Shown here one piece after another: positions 1 to 7,052 of a DNA stretch of 9,502 nt. Each line of letters starts with the position of its first letter. Within the stretch, counting starts at the first letter, position 1. The notes beneath the pieces were generated by a model. That model was not told the origin of the DNA. It did not search any database and saw nothing but the letters and a program-made list of their open reading frames with translations. Origin of the DNA: CBDAUN01 sp965214615 (GTDB lineage Bacteria > Pseudomonadota > Gammaproteobacteria > Arenicellales > JAJDZL01); assembly GCA_965214615.1 (NCBI GenBank), contig CBDCBY010000001.1, forward strand, positions 1 to 9,502, in the 5' to 3' direction. Position numbers and translations under genes: made by a program.

Positions 1-42
1 CTGTCGCAGAAGCGGTATGGCGTGTTTACTTCGCACCATATT

Positions 43-93
43 GGGTAAGGCGAAAGGCTTGACTTTGGATTTATCATTATATAAACTTTACCC
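43..93. promoter_or_regulatory. Candidate operator: inverted repeat flanking the promoter
   Basis: GGGTAAGG at 43-50 and CTTTACCC at 86-93 are inverted copies that match at seven of eight bases, and they bracket the -35 and -10 elements. An outer pair, GTATGG at 15-20 and CCATAC at 115-120, is almost concentric with them (centres 67.5 and 68). A third pair, TGGATTT at 66-72 and AAATCCA at 124-130, overlaps the promoter. A dimeric WYL regulator encoded just downstream could use one of these for autoregulation. The arms are far apart for a single dimer site, and short inverted repeats are common in AT-rich DNA, so this remains tentative. Confidence 0.25.
59..87 (+). promoter_or_regulatory. Candidate sigma70 promoter of the operon
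   Basis: TTGACT at 59-64 matches the -35 consensus at five of six positions. Two -10 choices follow: TATAAA at 80-85 with a 15-base spacer, or TAAACT at 82-87 with a 17-base spacer. The -10 region lies inside the perfect palindrome TTATATAA (77-84). Transcription would begin near 90-95, leaving a leader of about 55 bases before the regulator start at 150. No other gap in the window is long enough for a second main promoter, so this one probably serves all six genes. This is a reading of consensus motifs only; no transcript data support it. Confidence 0.5.
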
Positions 94-149
94 GTATTGT
101 TTTTATAACCATATCCATACTGAAAATCCAGAGGGAATAAAGCTATAAA

Positions 150-1010
150 ATGCGTTGGGGCGTAGAGAAACGATTGGAGTTTATTGAGTTCCGGCTCTTC
201 TGGGAGGGGAGTATCAATCGTGCGGATATTGCAGACCAGTTTGGCGTTTCCATGCCCCAGGCATCCAAGGACTTTGCGCTCTATGCCGACAGGGCGCCGG
301 ATAACATGGTATATGACAAAAGCGCGAAGCGCTATCTCGCGGCTCCCGGCTATAAGCCTGTCTTTCTGGAACCTCGCGCTGATACTTACCTGTCCCGGTT
401 GCAGGCTGGCGCTTCTACAGCAGTTGGCACAAAAGAGGAAAGCTGGCTATCCACGAGACCCGATTCCGACTCTTTACCGATTCCATGCCGACATGTGAAA
501 GTCGAGGTACTTCGCCCCATTTTAATCGCGATACGCAACCAGCGCTCAATTAAAATTGAATACCAGTCCATGAACAGGCATCGCCCCGCGCCACAATGGC
601 GCTGGATCACCCCGCACGCTCTCGCCGACGACGGCCTGCGCTGGCATGCCCGCGCCTGGTGTCACGTTGATTGCAAGTTCAAGGACTTTATCCTGTCACG
701 GTGCCTGCAAGTGCAGGGCCAGGACAAACCAGCTGCCAAACCGGAAGCCGATCGGCTGTGGCACGAGGTTTTTCAGGTGATTCTGATTCCCAATCCTGTA
801 CTCGGCAAAGCACAGCAGGCTATTATCGCGCAGGACTACGGAATGATGGATGGCAAGGTAGCAGTGCCCGTTCGCAAGGCATTGCTCTATTACTTCCAGA
901 AGCGCCTGCGTCTGGACATCGCCGATCGTGTGGATCGGGCGAACGAAACCCCGGTAATCATCGCCAATCAAGCCGACTTTGATGCCGCTCTGACAGAAGC
1001 AATGTCATGA
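150..1010 (+). CDS. WYL-domain transcriptional regulator, BrxR/CapW-like
   Basis: This 286-aa protein is probably a DNA-binding dimer that represses the operon. Residues 5-70 form an N-terminal winged helix-turn-helix, with the recognition region around 21-46 (SINRADIADQFGVSMPQASK). The stretch YDKSAKRY that follows is typical of the BrxR/CapW group. A WYL domain occupies about 110-190. It includes IKIEY at 134-138 and RWHARAW at 164-170, where RWH replaces the literal WYL tripeptide, as is usual in this group. The remaining C-terminus resembles the WCX extension. Known relatives control BREX, CBASS and R-M loci and are thought to sense a ligand through the WYL domain. The start at 150 has GAGGG at 131-135, a rather long spacing, but no better in-frame start is visible. 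The stop overlaps the hsdR start by ATGA, which suggests co-translation. The family is clear; the repressor role and the inducer are inferred. Confidence 0.88.
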   Translation: MRWGVEKRLEFIEFRLFWEGSINRADIADQFGVSMPQASKDFALYADRAPDNMVYDKSAKRYLAAPGYKPVFLEPRADTYLSRLQAGASTAVGTKEESWLSTRPDSDSLPIPCRHVKVEVLRPILIAIRNQRSIKIEYQSMNRHRPAPQWRWITPHALADDGLRWHARAWCHVDCKFKDFILSRCLQVQGQDKPAAKPEADRLWHEVFQVILIPNPVLGKAQQAIIAQDYGMMDGKVAVPVRKALLYYFQKRLRLDIADRVDRANETPVIIANQADFDAALTEAMS

Positions 1011-4000
1011 AGTCGGAAAATTTTGAAATCCTGCGTAACGAATGGCCAGCGCTCGCTGAGTTGGGCGGCTTCGCTGAAGCCTACGCGCACACTGACCCGG
1101 CGAGTGCTCTGGTTAAACTGAGGCTCTTTTCAGAAGTCCTGACCAAACACATTTATTGTGCCCTGCGCCTGTCGCAACCTGACCACTCCACTCTGATTGA
1201 CTTACTACAAGATTCAGACTTCTCCGCGGTCACGCCGAAGGTTGTGCTCGACAAGCTCCATGCGTTGCGTATTCACGGTAACAAGGCTGCACACGGAGAG
1301 CGAACCACATCCCAAAGCGCTCTATGGCTCCTGAAAGAAGCCCACGACCTCTCACGCTGGTTATCTGTGCGCTTCGGCAGCAGAGAAGCCAGGGAAATAG
1401 CTGCCTTCATCCAACCACATCCACCACACGCAAAACAAAAGCATGAACGGCGCAGGTTTCTTGAGAAAATCGCTGCCCAGGAAGCGCAGATGGAATCCCT
1501 TCTGAGTGAGCTTGAAGGGGCGCGACAACAGGACACCGAAGCCGAGGGAGAAACAAGTGACCTGAAAGACCTGAAAACGAAGGCAGACACAGCCGCCACC
1601 GAGCTTGAGTTTGATGAGGCAACCACGCGCACACGACTCATCGACAGCCAGTTGGCGAGCGCTCGCTGGGACGTTGACGCTGGTGAGAACAGCGCTGCCG
1701 AGGTTGGCAAGGAGGTCAAGGTTCAGAATCAGCCGACAAAATCCGGCATCGGCTATGCGGACTATGTCCTGTGGGACGACAACGGCAACCCGCTGGCCGT
1801 CATCGAGGCGAAAAAGACTTCGGTTGACCCGAACCGTGGCCGGGCGCAAGCCAAAATTTATGCCGATGGCCTGGAGGCTGAGTATAAACACCGTCCGGTG
1901 ATCTTCTACACAAACGGGTTCGAGATATGGATATGGGATGATGCACAGGATTTATCGCCACGCAAACTCTACGGCTTCTATTCGAAGGATAGCCTCCAGC
2001 ATCTAGCTAACTACCAGCGCACAGCACGCAAGCCGCTCGACACCATCAAAATCAACAAAGAAATCGTTGATCGCCTCTACCAGATCGAAGCCATCAAACG
2101 GGTTACCGAGCGTTTTTCGGACAAACATCGCAAGGCATTGATCGTACTGGCAACCGGCACCGGGAAAACTCGCGTTGCCATCGCCTTGACCGACCTCATG
2201 ATACGTGCAGGCTGGGTCAAACGGGTGCTGTTCCTGTGCGACCGCCGTGAACTGCGAAAGCAGGCGAAGAATGCTTTTGGTGAGTTTCTCTGTGAACCGA
2301 TACGTATCGTTTCCTCGCGGATTAAATCCGATGCCAACGAACGAATCTTCCTGGCCACCTATCCGGCAATGCAGAAAGTTTTTCAGTCTTTCGATCCGGG
2401 GTTTTTCGATCTCATCATTGCCGATGAGTCACATCGCAGCATCTACAATGTATACCGCGATATGTTTAAATACTTCGACTGCCACCAGATCGGCCTGACA
2501 GCGACGCCGGTTGACTTCGTTACGCGCAGCACATTCGAGCTTTTTAAGTGCGAAGGTCAACTGCCGACAGCCAATTATCCTCTCGAGGAGGCGGTTGATG
2601 ACGATTACCTGGTGCCGTTTGAGGTCTTTGAACATACGACACAATTTCTGCGCGAAGGCATAAATCTGGACACCCTGACCAGAGAGCAGATTGAACAAAT
2701 TGAGGAACAGGGCGAAGACCCGGCACAGTACGATTTTTCACCCCGACAGGTCGACAAGGTCATATACAACAAGGACACTAATCGCGCGATTCTGCGGAAT
2801 CTGATGGAAAACGGGCTGCGCGATGCGACCGGACAGCTTCCCGGCAAGAGCATCTTCTTCGCACGCAACCACCAGCATGCCATCCTGCTGTGCCAACTGT
2901 TTGATGAAATGTACCCGCAATATGGCGGTAAATTCTGTCAGGTGATCGACAACTATTGCCCACGCGCTGAACAACTGATAGATGATTTCAAAGGCAAGGG
3001 GACGAACGACGACCTGACGGTCGCGATCTCAGTCGATATGCTCGATACCGGCATCGACATCCCGGAAATCCTGAATCTTGTTTTTGCCAAACCAGTAAAA
3101 TCTCCGGTCAAATTTTGGCAAATGATCGGACGCGGCACGCGGCTTTGCCCGGATTTGTTCGGTCCGGGACAAAAAAAGACGGTTTTCCGCATCTTCGACC
3201 ACTGGGGGAATTTTGAGCGCTTTGAGATGGGCTACCAACCCGCCGCACCCGTCCACAACAAGTCTTTGACTCAGGTCGTATTCGAAGAGCGTCTGACGCT
3301 GGCAGAGACTGCCCTGCAAAAAAGCCAGCCCGACCTGTTCGACAAGATAATTGCACTCATCGGCGCTGATATTGAGGCATTGCCCGAGCAATCAATCGCC
3401 GTTCGCGAGAAGTGGCGGGAAAAGCGCTTACTGTCTGCAATCGGCACCCTCAGAGCTTTCGCGCCAGCGACAGTAATCCGGCTTCGACAAGAGATTGCGC
3501 CACTCATGCAGTGGCGAAACATCAGGGGGTACGGCGATGCGTATGCGTTCGACTTGCTGATCGCACAGATGCAAAACGCACTGTTGCGAGGTTCCGGCCA
3601 ATTATCTGATCTCAAGATTAAATTTATGGATCGCATGACCGCATTGCAGATGCACCTCAATCCGGTGCGCGAGAAAGCGGGCATGATCGGGCGCGTCAAA
3701 TCGGATGAGTTTTGGGACAGCGTTACCGCGCTGACACTCGAAGAGGCGCGTATTGCGCTACGCGAGATCATGCACCATCGCGAGCGTGACTATGGACAAT
3801 CCTTGCCGCCCAAGCGAGTCGATATTACCGAGGATACTTCAAAAATCCGGTACAACCACCGACCAACGAACCTGAAATCCGTAGACATGAAGGCTTGGCA
3901 GCAGACTGTCGAGGCGGAACTGAAAAAACACTTCGAGACCAACCCAACGCTCAGGAAGATACAATCCGATGAGCCGGTTTCAGAATCAGACCTCAATGCA

Positions 4001-4405
4001 CTGGTCTCACTAATCCTGACTCAAAGCCCGAACGCGAGCCGCGATATTCTGCAAGAATTTTTCAGCGGCACGGCCGATCATCTTCAGTCCGAGATACGCG
4101 CGATCATCAGTATGGGTGCAGACGCGGTGAGGGAGAAGTTCAGCAATTTCGCTCGCTCGCACCCGACGCTGACCGCCAAACAAACACGCTTCCTGGCGCT
4201 GCTGCAGAATCATATTGCACGCCACGGTCCCATCACCGTTGAGCGACTCTATGATACGCCCTTCACCCTGGTTGATGCGGACGGTCTGGATGGCGTATTC
4301 GAGAATGAAACCGAAGTGAACGATCTGCTTGATCTGGTTCGGTCTTTGAACCACCTGCTGGAGGGCACTATGACACAAACACAACCGAAAGGCGTTGATA
4401 TATGA
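1007..4405 (+). CDS. hsdR: Type I restriction enzyme, R (endonuclease/translocase) subunit
   Basis: This 1132-aa subunit cleaves DNA after ATP-driven translocation by the R-M complex. Residues 1-130 match DUF4145, with GNKAAHG at 91-97. A charged, probably coiled-coil linker follows at about 146-200. The HSDR_N nuclease spans roughly 200-340 and shows D252 and E267-A-K269, the PD-(D/E)xK catalytic pattern. The superfamily 2 motor has Walker A ATGTGKT at 382-388, motif II DESH at 473-476, motif III GLTATP at 496-501, motif V DTGIDIPE from about 680, and motif VI QMIGRGTRL at 705-713. The C-terminal third resembles the EcoEI R-subunit C-terminal domain that contacts the methylase. All motifs are intact, so it is probably active. 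The length is normal for an R subunit with DUF4145. The gene overlaps the regulator upstream and hsdM downstream by four bases each. Confidence 0.96.
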   Translation: MKSENFEILRNEWPALAELGGFAEAYAHTDPASALVKLRLFSEVLTKHIYCALRLSQPDHSTLIDLLQDSDFSAVTPKVVLDKLHALRIHGNKAAHGERTTSQSALWLLKEAHDLSRWLSVRFGSREAREIAAFIQPHPPHAKQKHERRRFLEKIAAQEAQMESLLSELEGARQQDTEAEGETSDLKDLKTKADTAATELEFDEATTRTRLIDSQLASARWDVDAGENSAAEVGKEVKVQNQPTKSGIGYADYVLWDDNGNPLAVIEAKKTSVDPNRGRAQAKIYADGLEAEYKHRPVIFYTNGFEIWIWDDAQDLSPRKLYGFYSKDSLQHLANYQRTARKPLDTIKINKEIVDRLYQIEAIKRVTERFSDKHRKALIVLATGTGKTRVAIALTDLMIRAGWVKRVLFLCDRRELRKQAKNAFGEFLCEPIRIVSSRIKSDANERIFLATYPAMQKVFQSFDPGFFDLIIADESHRSIYNVYRDMFKYFDCHQIGLTATPVDFVTRSTFELFKCEGQLPTANYPLEEAVDDDYLVPFEVFEHTTQFLREGINLDTLTREQIEQIEEQGEDPAQYDFSPRQVDKVIYNKDTNRAILRNLMENGLRDATGQLPGKSIFFARNHQHAILLCQLFDEMYPQYGGKFCQVIDNYCPRAEQLIDDFKGKGTNDDLTVAISVDMLDTGIDIPEILNLVFAKPVKSPVKFWQMIGRGTRLCPDLFGPGQKKTVFRIFDHWGNFERFEMGYQPAAPVHNKSLTQVVFEERLTLAETALQKSQPDLFDKIIALIGADIEALPEQSIAVREKWREKRLLSAIGTLRAFAPATVIRLRQEIAPLMQWRNIRGYGDAYAFDLLIAQMQNALLRGSGQLSDLKIKFMDRMTALQMHLNPVREKAGMIGRVKSDEFWDSVTALTLEEARIALREIMHHRERDYGQSLPPKRVDITEDTSKIRYNHRPTNLKSVDMKAWQQTVEAELKKHFETNPTLRKIQSDEPVSESDLNALVSLILTQSPNASRDILQEFFSGTADHLQSEIRAIISMGADAVREKFSNFARSHPTLTAKQTRFLALLQNHIARHGPITVERLYDTPFTLVDADGLDGVFENETEVNDLLDLVRSLNHLLEGTMTQTQPKGVDI

Positions 4406-5913
4406 TTACTGGAGAGTTGAAGCATCGTATTGATGCGCTCTGGACGGAATTCTGGCAGGGCGGAATCACTAACCCGCTGACAGTGATCGAGCAGATCACC
4501 TTCCTCATGTATGCGCGGCTTCTCGATGTGAACGAGACACGGGACGAGAACCGACAGAAACGTACCGGCAAGTCTTTCAGGCGGCGTTTCAAGGAAGACG
4601 AGCAGCGCCTACGCTGGCAGAATATCCGGCATAAGCCAGCCGAAGAAATTATCCCGCTCATGCGCGATGAGGTCTTCCCGCACTTCAAATCGACAATCGC
4701 GGGCGGGACTGCCTTCGCGGAGTTCATGAAAGACGCGCAACTCATGATCCAGAAGCCTAGCCTTCTGGTCAAGGCGATTAACATGATTCACGAGTTGCCG
4801 CTCACTGAGGGCGACACCAAGGGCGACCTCTACGAGTACCTGCTCAGCAAACTCACCACAGCAGGCATCAATGGGCAGTTTCGCACGCCCCGACACATCA
4901 TCCGTCTGATGGCTGACATACTCCAGCCGAAGCCAACCGATACGATTGCTGATCCGGCCTGTGGCACCGGCGGCTTTCTGGTCGGAGCCATGGAATATTT
5001 GCTACGGGCCTATACCTCGCCGGAGGCGATTATTGAGGACACCGATACTGAAGAAAAAATCTATACCGGAGACCTGCTGGAGGAGGAGCGGGAACATATC
5101 CGCAGTAATATGTTTCACGGCTTTGACTTCGATACCACCATGCTACGCATCGCCGCCATGAATCTGATGCTTCATGGAGTCGATGATCCCGACATCCACT
5201 ATCAGGACACACTGAGTGGCGGCTTCACGGATCGTTTCCCGCGAGCGGCGATTGAAGGTTTTGATCTCATATTCGCTAACCCGCCCTTTAAGGGAAGCCT
5301 GGATTTTGAGGACGTTCATGCGTCACTGTTACGGCAGGTAAAGACCAAAAAGACCGAACTGCTCTTTGTTGCGCTGATCCTGCGTATGCTGAAAACCGGC
5401 GGTCGGTCGGCGACAATTGTCCCGGATGGTGTACTGTTCGGGGCATCGGGCGCCCACCGGGCTTTACGCAAACTGCTCATCGACAACAATCAGTTGGAGG
5501 CGGTAATCTCTCTGCCAAGTGGCGTGTTCAAACCCTATGCTGGCGTATCAACCGGCATCCTTGTATTCACGAAGGGCGGACGCACGGATAATGTCTTCTT
5601 CTATGACGTTCAGGCCGATGGCTTCTCGCTGGATGACAAGCGCGAGCCGGTTGATCACAATGATCTGCCGGACTGCCTCACCCGATGGCGCTCCCGCGAC
5701 CCGGACAGCGACAACGACCGCACGGATCAGGCATTTTTTGTCCCAGCAGAAGAAATCAGACAGGCAGGCTATGATCTGTCTCTGAACCGCTACAAAGAGA
5801 TTGTTTATGAGGAGGAGGAATACGATCCGCCGCAGGTCATTCTTGCACGCATGAAATCATTGAATGATGAGATCGATGCTGACCTGGCCGCATTGGAGGG
5901 AATGCTCGAATGA
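4402..5913 (+). CDS. hsdM: Type I DNA methyltransferase, M subunit
   Basis: This 503-aa subunit transfers a methyl group from S-adenosylmethionine to adenine N6 at sites chosen by HsdS. The N-terminal helical HsdM_N domain spans about 1-145 and starts with the typical MITGELKHRIDALW. The catalytic N6-Mtase domain follows, with the SAM-binding motif DPACGTGG at 184-191 and the catalytic motif NPPF at 293-296. The C-terminal tail (about 440-503) is acidic and helical, suited to contact with HsdS. The length is in the usual 480-540 range and no break is seen. GAAAGG at 4387-4392 is a reasonable ribosome binding site. The start overlaps the hsdR stop by ATGA, and the stop overlaps the hsdS start in the same way. 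Methylation by this subunit protects the host from HsdR. Confidence 0.97.
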   Translation: MITGELKHRIDALWTEFWQGGITNPLTVIEQITFLMYARLLDVNETRDENRQKRTGKSFRRRFKEDEQRLRWQNIRHKPAEEIIPLMRDEVFPHFKSTIAGGTAFAEFMKDAQLMIQKPSLLVKAINMIHELPLTEGDTKGDLYEYLLSKLTTAGINGQFRTPRHIIRLMADILQPKPTDTIADPACGTGGFLVGAMEYLLRAYTSPEAIIEDTDTEEKIYTGDLLEEEREHIRSNMFHGFDFDTTMLRIAAMNLMLHGVDDPDIHYQDTLSGGFTDRFPRAAIEGFDLIFANPPFKGSLDFEDVHASLLRQVKTKKTELLFVALILRMLKTGGRSATIVPDGVLFGASGAHRALRKLLIDNNQLEAVISLPSGVFKPYAGVSTGILVFTKGGRTDNVFFYDVQADGFSLDDKREPVDHNDLPDCLTRWRSRDPDSDNDRTDQAFFVPAEEIRQAGYDLSLNRYKEIVYEEEEYDPPQVILARMKSLNDEIDADLAALEGMLE

Positions 5914-7043
5914 CGGCTCCTTTACACCAAGAGTTTGAGTTTCTGAAGAAGACAGGACGCGCCGCCTCATTCGGCTCGTTTGAAGGACGTTACCCATTCT
6001 TCACGTCAAGCCAGAAACTAACAAAAAGAACGGATGTTGCGGATTGTGAAGGGCCGGCCCTGGTCTTCGGCACAGGTGGGGCCGCATCACTTCACTATGT
6101 AGAGGGACCATTTTCGGCAACAAACGATTGTTACGTAGCGATTCCAAAAAGTGGGCGCGCTGAAGATGGCAAGTTTTTCTACCATTACTTAAGAGCTAAT
6201 CTTGACTTGATCGAAAGTGGATTCCGCGGCGCTGGTTTGAAGCATGTGTCCAAGAAACACCTTGAGGCGATCAAACTTCCCGTCAACCCGGACACCGACC
6301 GAACCAAGATTTGTAATTTGCTCGACAAGGCTGACGGTATCCGCTGCAAGCGCGAACAAGCCCTGATCCTCGCTGATGACCTGCTTAAATCCACCTTCCT
6401 GGAAATGTTTGGTGACCCCCAAGTGAACCCAAACAAATTCAAAGTTGAGGAAATTTCAACACACTTGAGCGACGAGCGGCCAGGCACTCAATCTGGCCCA
6501 TTTGGATCAGCACTGAAAAAATACGAATACACCACCTCAGGAATCCCCGTATGGGGTGTCGAAAACGTGCAGATGAATCGTTTTGTGGATAAAACGAAGC
6601 TATTTATTTCAACCGAGAAATATTCACAACTACGCCGATACAGAGTTCAATTCGGGGACATCCTGATATCTCGTGCAGGAACCGTTGGACGTATGTGCAT
6701 AGCATACCCGAAAGTAGAGGACTCGATAATCAGTTCAAATCTTGTTCGTGTCGTGCTTAAACCGTCTTTGCTGGCTGAATATTTTGTGGCTCTCTTTACG
6801 TATTTACCACATCGTCTGGGATCATTGAAAGCGAACAATAAAGATAGTGCATTCACCTTCTTGAATCCGAAAACTTTGGCACTCATAGAAATCCCGATCC
6901 CCCCAAAATCGCTTCAAAAAGACTATCGGGCACGTGTAAAAAAGATTGAGTCGTTAACCCGGCATGCTGAAAACCAGCATTGGGATATCCTCCAAGAGCT
7001 CTTTAATTCCCTCACACAACGCGCTTTTCGTGGCGAATTATAG
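5910..7043 (+). CDS. hsdS: Type I R-M specificity subunit
   Basis: This 377-aa subunit recognises the split DNA target and holds HsdM and HsdR together. The first target-recognition domain (TRD) covers about 1-130, including RYPFFTSSQ and an FRGAGLKHVS stretch typical of the family. A conserved helical region spans about 134-170 and ends in FLEMFGDP (163-170). The second TRD covers about 171-335, with GDILISRAGTVGR and IPIPP. The C-terminal helix, about 336-377, ends in LTQRAFRGEL, a very common HsdS terminus. The protein is a little short, because TRD1 begins only a few residues after the start. GGAGGG at 5895-5900 is a strong Shine-Dalgarno sequence, and no upstream in-frame start precedes the stop at 5880-5882, so the start is secure. 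TRD2 is visibly more AT-rich than its neighbours, as expected for a domain exchanged by recombination. The recognised sequence cannot be predicted here. Confidence 0.94.
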   Translation: MTAPLHQEFEFLKKTGRAASFGSFEGRYPFFTSSQKLTKRTDVADCEGPALVFGTGGAASLHYVEGPFSATNDCYVAIPKSGRAEDGKFFYHYLRANLDLIESGFRGAGLKHVSKKHLEAIKLPVNPDTDRTKICNLLDKADGIRCKREQALILADDLLKSTFLEMFGDPQVNPNKFKVEEISTHLSDERPGTQSGPFGSALKKYEYTTSGIPVWGVENVQMNRFVDKTKLFISTEKYSQLRRYRVQFGDILISRAGTVGRMCIAYPKVEDSIISSNLVRVVLKPSLLAEYFVALFTYLPHRLGSLKANNKDSAFTFLNPKTLALIEIPIPPKSLQKDYRARVKKIESLTRHAENQHWDILQELFNSLTQRAFRGEL

Positions 7044-7047
7044 GAAA
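7042..7047 (+). promoter_or_regulatory. Ribosome binding site of the ATPase gene, inside the hsdS stop
   Basis: AGGAAA begins within the TAG stop of hsdS (7041-7043) and sits five bases before the ATG at 7053. This supports that start and suggests that ribosomes ending hsdS can reinitiate on the ATPase gene. The 9-base gap between the two genes leaves no room for a separate promoter or terminator. Confidence 0.7.
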
Positions 7048-7052
7048 CAGCT

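Noticed and set aside
1..48. A frame open from the left edge to TAA at 46-48, possibly the C-terminus of an upstream gene
   Set aside because: Only 15 codons are visible, another frame is open to 146, and no recognisable motif allows a choice between them.
1361..1891. 176-codon open frame on the minus strand
   Set aside because: It lies wholly inside hsdR, whose domain motifs are clear in the + frame; it has no recognisable domain or ribosome binding site.
3271..3771. 166-codon open frame on the minus strand
   Set aside because: It is the complement of the hsdR C-terminal region, with the skewed serine and arginine content of a shadow frame.
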